Assembly: GCA_947086895.1 (NCBI GenBank)
Contig: CAMUAR010000029.1
Location: 1 to 42,356 of the forward strand
Source of the DNA: an uncultured Lachnospiraceae bacterium
GTDB taxonomy: Bacteria > Bacillota > Clostridia > Lachnospirales > Lachnospiraceae
DNA length: 42,356 bases
Direction: 5' to 3'
Shown here: piece by piece, positions 7,480 through 14,279 of the stretch
Numbering within the stretch: position 1 is the first letter of the stretch
How the letters are laid out: each line of letters begins with the position of its first letter
The notes under the pieces: model-generated
The model's input: only the letters and a program-made list of their open reading frames with translations
Database searches by the model: none
Told to the model about the DNA's origin: nothing
Position numbers and translations under genes: made by a program

Positions 7480-9090
7480 ATGTCAAAATTATTGCTTCAT
7501 GCGCAAAATATACAAATAAAATTTGGGGATAAAACAATACTTGATTTTGAGCAGTTTGCTGTTTATGAAGGGGAAAAAATAGGGTTAGTTGGAGCGAACG
7601 GAGCGGGAAAAACAACGCTGCTTGGGGTTCTTGCAGGTGAGATAAAACCGGATGAAGGCAAGGTGAAAAAGGTCTGCGATACTTTTTATTTCCGGCAGTT
7701 TTTAGAAGAACCACAAAATAGAAATCCTAAAAAAACAGATATGGAAGTGTATCAAGACAGCGAGAATGCAATGTTTCCGTATGAATGGAACGGAAAAGAA
7801 CTTAGCGACTTGAATGTTGGGGATAAAACTTCAATGAATCATATCAGCGGAGGAGAAGAAACAAGGCTTCGTCTGGCGCAGGCGTTTGGAAGTGATAAGC
7901 CTTTGATGTTTTTTGATGAACCGACCTCAAATCTTGACCGCAAAGGGATTGCTGTGTTGGAGCGCAAATTGTATACCGTCGAAACAATGGTTTTAGTCAG
8001 TCATGACCGTGCATTATTAAATGCGCTGTGTACGAAAATTGTTGAATTGGACCAAGGAAAGCTTACAAGTTATGATGGAAATTACGACGATTATCTGGAA
8101 CAAAAACAGGCGGAAATCGCCAGACAATGGACAGAATATGAAAGTTATACTTCAGAAAAAAAGCGTTTGGAAAAGGTTCTGCACGAGAAAAAAGAACATG
8201 CAAAGCAGATTGAAAAACGTCCGAAAAATATGTCTCCAAGAGAAGCGAAGCTCCGCAATTGTTTGTCGCATCATCCAAAGGATGCAAAAGCAAGAAGGAT
8301 GGAAAAATCTGCGTCCAATGTACAGCAGCGCATCAATGCAATGGAAGTAAAGGAAAAGCCAAAAGAACTTCCTAAAATTCGCCCGGATTTTCGGCTGACA
8401 GACCCGCCGGAAAACCGTATTGTAATTCGCGGAGAAAATCTTTGCTGCACTTATAAAAATGGACCAGAAATTTTTTCAGACGCTTCATTTCAGATTGCGA
8501 ATCACAACCGCATTGCAGTGGTGGGGGATAACGGGGCAGGAAAAACAACACTTTTGCATTTGATTCGCGCGGCGGCGAACGGCGCACTTTCTTTTTGCAA
8601 ACAAACGTCAGAAACTATGACATCCGAAGATTCATTTATATTAAACCAATTTTCGCATTTTTCAGGTTCGATTTCTATCGTGCCAAAAGCAGCAATCGGT
8701 TTTTTTGAACAGAATTTATCAACGCTTGATTATACAAAAACAGTTTTGGAAAATGTGATGGAAGTCAGTGTTCAAAAAGAAGCTGTGGCTCGCACAGTAC
8801 TGTCAAGACTGTTGTTTTTTGAGAATGATATGAAAAAGCCTGCCGGGGTGCTTTCCGGTGGAGAGCGAATTAAGCTTGCGTTCGCCAGGTTGTTTGTATC
8901 GCGCATCAATATCCTTGTTCTTGACGAGCCGACAAATTATCTGGATCTTTCATCGATTGAGGCATTGGAAACAATGTTTTCTGAGTATGAAGGCACGCTG
9001 GTATTTGTGTCGCATGATAAACATTTTATTGAGAGTGTGGCGACCGAGGTATGGGAAGTTTCGGGGAAAAAAATAGTGAAAAACGATTGA
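7480..9090 (+). CDS. ABC-F ATPase, ribosomal protection type
   Basis: A 536-aa protein with two ABC ATPase domains and no membrane segments, the ABC-F layout. These proteins bind the ribosomal E site and displace antibiotics (pleuromutilin, lincosamide, streptogramin A) or act as translation factors. Domain 1 has Walker A GANGAGKT (38-45), signature ISGGE (122-126) and DEPTSNLD (146-153). Domain 2 has GDNGAGKTT, LSGGE and LDEPTNYLD. The linker (about 205-310) is long and basic, as in the resistance-type (Vga/Lsa/CplR-like) rather than the short Uup type. A GGAGGG site lies 8 nt before the ATG. Resistance genes of this class are commonly controlled by leader attenuation, and here a strong promoter and structured leader of about 570 nt precede the gene. 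The resistance role is inferred. Confidence 0.9.
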   Translation: MSKLLLHAQNIQIKFGDKTILDFEQFAVYEGEKIGLVGANGAGKTTLLGVLAGEIKPDEGKVKKVCDTFYFRQFLEEPQNRNPKKTDMEVYQDSENAMFPYEWNGKELSDLNVGDKTSMNHISGGEETRLRLAQAFGSDKPLMFFDEPTSNLDRKGIAVLERKLYTVETMVLVSHDRALLNALCTKIVELDQGKLTSYDGNYDDYLEQKQAEIARQWTEYESYTSEKKRLEKVLHEKKEHAKQIEKRPKNMSPREAKLRNCLSHHPKDAKARRMEKSASNVQQRINAMEVKEKPKELPKIRPDFRLTDPPENRIVIRGENLCCTYKNGPEIFSDASFQIANHNRIAVVGDNGAGKTTLLHLIRAAANGALSFCKQTSETMTSEDSFILNQFSHFSGSISIVPKAAIGFFEQNLSTLDYTKTVLENVMEVSVQKEAVARTVLSRLLFFENDMKKPAGVLSGGERIKLAFARLFVSRINILVLDEPTNYLDLSSIEALETMFSEYEGTLVFVSHDKHFIESVATEVWEVSGKKIVKND

Positions 9091-9147
9091 TAAAAAATAT
9101 ATCAGTTTAAAAATGACTTTTTCACACTTTTTCTTACTTTACCTATC

Positions 9148-9177
9148 TTGTATTTTTACAGGGGAATATATTATAAT
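9148..9177 (+). promoter_or_regulatory. Promoter candidate for the GH127 gene
   Basis: TTGTAT (9148-9153), 18 bp, TATAAT (9172-9177). The resulting leader is about 285 nt and includes a hairpin (ATACTG/CAGTAT at 9228-9245 within GCGC flanks) and the repeats described next. Confidence 0.5.
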
Positions 9178-9341
9178 TGGAGATATAGAAATTCTTCAAA
9201 AGATACTTATACATGGAAAAGCGCGCTATACTGCAAAAACAGTATCTATGCAGCGCAAAGTTTTCAGGATAAAATTTTTTGTTGTATACAAAAGAAAAAA
9301 GTAAAAAAGCCAAAAACAAGGCGTCAAATAAAAAGCGGGAG

Positions 9342-9450
9342 GTTTCTGCAAAATACAAGGAGCTTGTTTTTTGAGATATCAAGCTGGGATCGCTGGTAAT
9401 CGCGAATCCGTTTCTGTAAAATACAGAAAAATTGTTTTTGAGACCTCAGC
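9342..9450 (+). repeat. Imperfect direct repeat in the GH127 leader
   Basis: A unit of about 42 bp occurs at 9342-9385 and again at 9410-9450: GTTTCTGyAAAATACA, then a TTGTTTTTGAGA block, then TCA(A)GC. The second copy contains a perfect 8-3-8 inverted repeat (TTTCTGTA at 9411-9418, TACAGAAA at 9422-9429) that could be an operator just before the ribosome binding site. The first copy keeps only half of it. Confidence 0.5.
9381..9408 (+). other. Short 16S rRNA-like segment
   Basis: The 28 bases starting AAGCTGGGATCGCTGG and continuing TAATCGCGAATC match the highly conserved 16S rRNA stretch that reads AAGCTGGAATCGCTAG then TAATCGCGAATC (around E. coli position 1340), with two differences as I recall it. 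It lies between the two direct repeats and is not part of an rRNA gene. Confidence 0.45.
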
Positions 9451-9467
9451 GGAAATGGAGATTATGT

Positions 9468-11606
9468 ATGGATAGCAAAAATTTTAGCAATCCGCTTTCT
9501 CTGCGGGAAATTACGGTAACTGATGATTTTTGGAAAAAGGAGATGGAGCTTGTCCGCAACGAGGTAATTCCATATCAGTGGAATGCGTTAAACGACAATG
9601 TTCCTGGTGCAGAGCCAAGTTTTTGTATGAAAAATTACAAACTGGCAGGTGAGCTGAACGCGCGAAGAAAAGGCAATCCTGAATACAAGCAGCCAGTCTG
9701 GCCGATTATTTTTAATCTTGTTCCAGAAGATATCAATAACCGCGAAGAACGATTTTATGGGTTTTTATTTCAGGATACCGATTTTTCAAAGTGGGTTGAG
9801 GCAGTCGCTTATTCTCTGACGCAGCACCCGGATCCAGAATTGGAAAAACTTGCGGATGGTGCAATTGATGTTGTCTGTTCCGCGCAGTTGGAAAACGGCT
9901 ATCTTGACACTTTTTATATTATCAATGACCAGAGCAAGATTTTTTCGAATTTGCGCGACAATCACGAGCTTTATTGTTTCGGGCATCTGGTTGAGGGAGC
10001 AGTCGCTTATTACGAGGCAACTGGAAAAGATAAGCTTTTAAAGGCAGCATGTCGTTATGCGGATTATATTGATTCGTATTTTGGCACAGAGGAGGGCAAA
10101 TGCAAGGGGTATCCGGGACATGAAATTGCGGAGATGGCTCTGGTGCGCCTGTACCACGCAACAAAAGAAGAACGCTATCTTTCTTTAAGCCGCTTTTTTA
10201 TCGATGAGCGCGGGAGACAGCCATATTATTTTGACACGGAAGCAGATCATGTATTTCAGCCAAAAGAAGGCGAGAAACCGCTCAGGCATTTTTATCAGCA
10301 GGCACATTTGCCGGTGCGCGAGCAGGACGAGGCGACAGGACATGCGGTCCGCGCGGTATATTTGTATTCCGGCATGGCGGATATTGCGCGGCTGACAAAA
10401 GATCCATCCTTGTTTGAGGCATGTGAGAAACTCTGGAATAATGTCACGACAAAGAAAATGTACATTACGGGAGGAATTGGCGCAACTCATCTTGGAGAAG
10501 CGTTCTCATTCAATTATGATTTGCCGAATGATACAGCTTATGCGGAGACATGCGCTTCGATTGGACTTGTATTTTTTGCGCGTCGTATGCTGCAGATTAA
10601 GCCGGATGCGCGTTATGCAAATGTGATGGAGCGCGCTTTGTTCAACGGTGTTTTAAGCGGTATGGCGCTTGATGGGAAAAGCTTTTTCTATGTCAATCCT
10701 CTCGAAGTTTTGCCGAAAGCTTGTCATGAGGATGGTCGAAAGTCTCATGTAGCGCCAATGCGCCAGAAATGGTTTGGATGCGCGTGCTGCCCGCCGAATA
10801 TTGCGCGTCTGCTTGGATCGATTGCTTCTTATGCTTACACAGAAAATGAAGATACTTTGTTTGTTCATTTGTATGTTGGCGGCGAGCTGAAAAAACAGGT
10901 TGGCGATCATACTGTCAAAGTTGAAATGACCTCTGGATTCCCTTATAACGGCAAAGTTTCCATTCGGGTTTCTGCACAAAAACCAACGAAAATGACGCTT
11001 GCGCTGCGCCTGCCGGATTGGGCAAAGAGCTGTGTGGTAGATCGCATTGTTTTAAAAGATTTTAACCAGGAAAACAAAATGGCAGAAATGCAGAATGATT
11101 GTGCTGAAAAACAGGAGAAGGATGATTTAACTGCTTTGCTTGCTGAACTTGTACATAATGTCAGTGCGGAATCGGCAGAAATAAAAGATGGTTATTTATA
11201 TCTTTCTGGAACATGGTGCGATAAAAAAGAAATCACACTTGATTTTCCAATGTATCCGAGAATTATGGCAGCAAACCCAGCAGTTCGGGAGGATGCAGGA
11301 AAAGTGGCAGTGATTTGCGGACCGATGGTCTACTGTTTGGAGGAAGCGGATAATGGTCAAAATCTGCATTTGCTTTCTTTAAACTGCAGCAAACCTGATT
11401 TTAAACTACAGCCAAATTCTACTTTCGGAGCAACCACCATTACAGCATCGGGCAAAAAGCAGCAGATCAAGGAAGACACGTCGCTTTATCATGAGTATTG
11501 TGCAGAGAAAGCGGAAACTTGTACGTTGACTTTCCTTCCATACTATATGTGGAACAACCGCGGAGAAGGAGAAATGACCGTATGGGTAAATGCTTCTGAG
11601 AACTAG
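9468..11606 (+). CDS. Beta-L-arabinofuranosidase, glycoside hydrolase family 127
   Basis: A 712-aa cytoplasmic enzyme (no signal peptide) of the GH127 family typified by bifidobacterial HypBA1, which releases L-arabinose from beta-linked arabinofuranosides. The zinc-thiolate active site is visible: Glu360 and Cys362 in YAETCASIG, and Cys440-Cys441 in FGCACCPPN, spaced as in HypBA1 (Glu338, Cys340, Cys417, Cys418), where Cys417 is the nucleophile. The N-terminal (alpha/alpha)6 barrel is followed by beta-rich domains. GGAG (9457-9460) places the start at ATG 9468 rather than the TTG at 9432. The product fits with araD 6 kb away. Substrate specificity in this family varies, so the arabinose specificity is inferred. 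Confidence 0.9.
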   Translation: MDSKNFSNPLSLREITVTDDFWKKEMELVRNEVIPYQWNALNDNVPGAEPSFCMKNYKLAGELNARRKGNPEYKQPVWPIIFNLVPEDINNREERFYGFLFQDTDFSKWVEAVAYSLTQHPDPELEKLADGAIDVVCSAQLENGYLDTFYIINDQSKIFSNLRDNHELYCFGHLVEGAVAYYEATGKDKLLKAACRYADYIDSYFGTEEGKCKGYPGHEIAEMALVRLYHATKEERYLSLSRFFIDERGRQPYYFDTEADHVFQPKEGEKPLRHFYQQAHLPVREQDEATGHAVRAVYLYSGMADIARLTKDPSLFEACEKLWNNVTTKKMYITGGIGATHLGEAFSFNYDLPNDTAYAETCASIGLVFFARRMLQIKPDARYANVMERALFNGVLSGMALDGKSFFYVNPLEVLPKACHEDGRKSHVAPMRQKWFGCACCPPNIARLLGSIASYAYTENEDTLFVHLYVGGELKKQVGDHTVKVEMTSGFPYNGKVSIRVSAQKPTKMTLALRLPDWAKSCVVDRIVLKDFNQENKMAEMQNDCAEKQEKDDLTALLAELVHNVSAESAEIKDGYLYLSGTWCDKKEITLDFPMYPRIMAANPAVREDAGKVAVICGPMVYCLEEADNGQNLHLLSLNCSKPDFKLQPNSTFGATTITASGKKQQIKEDTSLYHEYCAEKAETCTLTFLPYYMWNNRGEGEMTVWVNASEN

Positions 11607-11626
11607 CATCTTATTTTCGTTTCAAC

Positions 11627-11669
11627 AAAATTCCGTCAGTATAGCAGATGATACTGACGGAATTTTTGC
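11627..11669. terminator. Bidirectional intrinsic terminator
   Basis: A perfect 16-bp stem, AAAATTCCGTCAGTAT (11627-11642) with ATACTGACGGAATTTT (11651-11666), followed by T residues on the plus strand and flanked by A residues on the left. It separates the GH127 gene from the convergent kinase-like gene. Confidence 0.92.
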
Positions 11670-11743
11670 AAATTTTCTTTGATACAATATTATTTTCTTG
11701 CACTTGTTTTGCACTTGACAAGTAACTTGATCTTAAAAAGTTT

Positions 11744-12520
11744 TTAAATAGATTCGAGAACCGCCGACACAAACGGCATTCCGGCGCGCGCAGCAGACTC
11801 GGCAATTTCACGTCCTTCTTTGATATCAAAATCATTTTCCGTCTGAACAAGCGTTACAATTCCATCAGGATAAAGCTTGTCCTGAGTAAGCACAAACGGA
11901 GCGCAGTCAATGCCAAGCCGTTTTGGGGACATCAGGATTTTTCGTGCAGGAGTTTCACCAGCGGCAAGTTTTTGCTCGTATGCGTTTGCTTCGCGAATCA
12001 ATAAGCTTGCCAGGCACTCCGGCGTGCAGAACGTACTGTCGAGGATTAGATTGTAGTTGTTAAAATTAAAATAATCCAGTCCATAAATATCTTTATAACG
12101 AACAGTTTCAACTTCCGCGCGTTTTTTTAGTTTGACTTTTGCATCTTCAACGGAAGAATATTCTTCCACTTCGCCGCGCTTGCTGTCATGATAAACGCGC
12201 TCTGCCGCGACATTCAGACTGACAGACAAAAATACGCGAAACGATGTTTCAACAAAATTCCAGGCAAGTCTTGAATCGAAAACAATCGGTTTGTCTGGAT
12301 TTTCACGGGCAATTTTTGCAGTTGCATCATCAATCAGATGGTCATACTTATGGTCTTTTTTCATAAGTTCATTCATTTCCAGCACATTGATTCCCATTTC
12401 TGCCGCAATGGCACGCTGTACTTTTCCAGTGGAATAAATTTCCTTTCCGTAGTCTTTTTCAAGAATTTTACATATTGTAGATTTGCCGCTTCCAAGGTTT
12501 CCTGTTAAAGTGATATGCAT
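11744..12520 (-). CDS. Cytidylate-kinase-like P-loop protein
   Basis: A 258-aa protein with a nucleotide-kinase fold: Walker A GNLGSGKST (about 7-15) at the N terminus, IYSTGKVQR like the CMP-binding region of AAA/cytidylate-kinase-like proteins, DSRLAWNF, and an Arg-containing lid (YHDSKRGEVEEY). The last 75 residues (from about SPKRLGIDC) are an extension not found in Cmk itself. The start has GGGG 7 nt upstream. It is annotated in relatives as cytidylate kinase-like or AAA family; the phosphate acceptor is not known. It stands alone between terminators and a repeat. Confidence 0.75.
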   Translation of the reverse strand: MHITLTGNLGSGKSTICKILEKDYGKEIYSTGKVQRAIAAEMGINVLEMNELMKKDHKYDHLIDDATAKIARENPDKPIVFDSRLAWNFVETSFRVFLSVSLNVAAERVYHDSKRGEVEEYSSVEDAKVKLKKRAEVETVRYKDIYGLDYFNFNNYNLILDSTFCTPECLASLLIREANAYEQKLAAGETPARKILMSPKRLGIDCAPFVLTQDKLYPDGIVTLVQTENDFDIKEGREIAESAARAGMPFVSAVLESI

Positions 12521-12605
12521 AGATATTCCCCTTTCTTTTATGTTTTATTTTTATAGAGAAGCAGCTGCAAAACACAATTATTTTTTGCAGCCATTCCTTA
12601 ACATG

Positions 12606-12712
12606 GGTTTTATTGTAGAAAACATGCGCATTCCTCTGAGTGGAGTGCTGACAGTTTCTTTAATATGGCTGTGCATTGTTTTTATCGTGAAAAACATGTG
12701 CATTCCTCAGAG
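12606..12712. repeat. Imperfect 35-bp direct repeat
   Basis: A 35-bp unit at 12606-12640 recurs at 12678-12712 with 29 identities (core AAAACATGyGCATTCCTC), 72 bp apart. It lies between the start of the kinase-like gene and the 3' end of the next minus-strand gene. It could be a pair of protein-binding sites or a decayed mobile repeat. Confidence 0.5.
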
Positions 12713-12726
12713 AGTGATAGGAGATT

Positions 12727-13125
12727 TTAAGTCTGTTTTCTGTGTTGATCGATCTCTGTTACGATCGCATTTAACTCTGCTTCATCAAAAAAGAACGGGG
12801 CTAAATAATTTTTTGTTATCTTTTTTTTCTCATCCAGAGATGATGAATCCCAGTGTTTATATTTTGTTAATAGGATGATTGCATGTTGTTTGTAATCTGG
12901 TCTGTTTTTTAGTTCAAACCACTCTTTCCAGGAACTTGACCGATGATTCAATTTCGGCTTATCATTTTGAATTAGAAAGTCTCTGACTTGTATATAGATA
13001 TCAGCAATCACAGGACTGGCGGATATCAATTTATTATCTGGGTTTTGATGAAACTTGGCTTCAAGCAATGCTTTATGCAGATTGAGAGCGCCGTAATAAT
13101 CTAATTGTAAGTTAAATTGCTCCAT
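12727..13125 (-). CDS. Hypothetical protein
   Basis: A 132-aa soluble protein, rich in Lys, Asp, Asn and aromatic residues, that I do not recognise. It begins MEQFNLQLDYYGALNLHKAL and appears mostly helical with no signal peptide, membrane segment or catalytic motif. GGGGA lies 5 nt before the ATG, and its codon use looks like its neighbours. It is divergent from the membrane protein gene at 13342. Being close to a predicted anti-phage operon makes an accessory role possible, but nothing in the sequence shows it. Confidence 0.65.
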   Translation of the reverse strand: MEQFNLQLDYYGALNLHKALLEAKFHQNPDNKLISASPVIADIYIQVRDFLIQNDKPKLNHRSSSWKEWFELKNRPDYKQHAIILLTKYKHWDSSSLDEKKKITKNYLAPFFFDEAELNAIVTEIDQHRKQT

Positions 13126-13147
13126 TTTTTCCCCATTCTGCTGCGTG

Positions 13148-13198
13148 CAGCAAACCGATCAAAAAAAATAGTTTAAAAAAATTTTTTTAAATTTGCTG
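13148..13198. other. Inverted repeats between divergent genes
   Basis: CAGCAAA (13148-13154) pairs with TTTGCTG (13192-13198), enclosing a perfect 20-bp A/T palindrome (13172-13191: three T, seven A, seven T, three A). Just left of it, TGCTGC-GT-GCAGCA is another short palindrome. Possible operator or transcription barrier between the divergent genes. Confidence 0.4.
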
Positions 13199-13251
13199 AT
13201 TGTTGTTGTATTTTATCTTACCACAAAACAAGAAAGTGAGCAATCGTATTA

Positions 13252-13279
13252 TTGACAATTTGCAGTATCTTAGTATAAT
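13252..13279 (+). promoter_or_regulatory. Consensus promoter of the 13342 gene
   Basis: TTGACA (13252-13257), 16 bp, TATAAT (13274-13279); both hexamers are perfect. The ATG lies 60 nt further on. Confidence 0.8.
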
Positions 13280-13341
13280 GGAAAGAGAGTAGAGAATAGA
13301 TGTTCGAATATTTGAGTTAGGGACATTGGGAGGGAAAAGTT

Positions 13342-14076
13342 ATGTATGAACAATGGCTTGAAGCCGAACGACAATGGATTGGCGAATATTGCAGCAAAAT
13401 AAAAAGGAAAACGATTTTAAGGATTGTTCCGGCAGTTTTAATTATTTTGACGGTGCTGTTTGGTTTGATTGATATAGCGAACGGCAATACCGAGATAAAA
13501 ATTTTATTGGAAAATGCGATGGGCGGTTTTATGATCGGCGTTATTGTATGTACGATCTATCTTGCGATTGTGCTGCCGAGATTATCGCCAAAGCGGTACA
13601 TAAAAAAGATAGAAAAGGCAGTAAAGCAGATAAAGCTTTCTGAATCAGAAAAAGAACAGCTGGCACAGGAATTTTTGTCGGCGGAAAAGGACCCAAAAAG
13701 AACGATTTCTTTTTGGATCAACGGGCATGGCTCGAAGGATACGCCAGCGCGGTTTGTCTGTTCAGAGCATTATGTGATGTTGGAGGGCAGCTACCCTTAT
13801 GCGATTATTATAAAACTTTCTGATATTGAGGAAATTCACACATCCGAGGAAGAAAAATCAAGAAGCATTCGCAGGGGCGGCGTAATTACAACAGAATATT
13901 TTACATTGTACACAATTGGATTTTATCGGAAGGACCGCGCGGAAAGAGGACTTTCTGAGGAGGAATTTCCAGATGAAGCAATGGGATTTTTTTCGAGCGA
14001 AATTCGTGATAAAGCTGCGGCATTGCTTGGAGTGGAAGAGTCCGGCGTTTATATTGGAGGAGTGAAAAGGCGGTAG
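13342..14076 (+). CDS. Membrane protein of unknown function
   Basis: A 244-aa protein with two transmembrane helices (about 25-43 and 59-78) after a basic N terminus, then a soluble C-terminal half of mixed alpha/beta character. The C-terminal part (WINGHGSKD, VMLEGSYPYAIIIKLSDIEEIHTSEE) resembles a PH-like or YcxB-like membrane-associated beta domain, but I cannot name the family. The ribosome binding site is GGGAGGG and the promoter is near perfect, so it should be well expressed. It runs toward the predicted defense operon and shares its terminator. Confidence 0.75.
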   Translation: MYEQWLEAERQWIGEYCSKIKRKTILRIVPAVLIILTVLFGLIDIANGNTEIKILLENAMGGFMIGVIVCTIYLAIVLPRLSPKRYIKKIEKAVKQIKLSESEKEQLAQEFLSAEKDPKRTISFWINGHGSKDTPARFVCSEHYVMLEGSYPYAIIIKLSDIEEIHTSEEEKSRSIRRGGVITTEYFTLYTIGFYRKDRAERGLSEEEFPDEAMGFFSSEIRDKAAALLGVEESGVYIGGVKRR

Positions 14077-14201
14077 TTGGAATCCTTATTTTTATTCTCT
14101 GTTTTGCAGTGTGCAGATTTATCCATTTCAAAGAAAAGCAGTTTTATCTGAAAAAAATTATTTGAAAGAAATTTAAGGGACGGTAAAAAAGAAAAAATAG
14201 T

Positions 14202-14269
14202 GGAAGAAGCGGTTATAAAATAGGTTCAATTTTTATAGAATTATTTTTTGAAACCGCTTCTTCCTTTTT
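14202..14269. terminator. Bidirectional terminator with long loop
   Basis: GGAAGAAGCGGTT (14202-14214) pairs perfectly with AACCGCTTCTTCC (14252-14264), with T residues after it on the plus strand and an A-rich run before it, so it can stop both the 13342 gene and the helicase transcript. Confidence 0.8.
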
Positions 14270-14279
14270 AAAAATTCCT

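Noticed and set aside
12483..12878. A 131-codon plus-strand frame containing the 35-bp repeat.
   Set aside because: It overlaps two minus-strand genes, has no ribosome binding site and its hydrophobic repeats follow from the DNA repeat.
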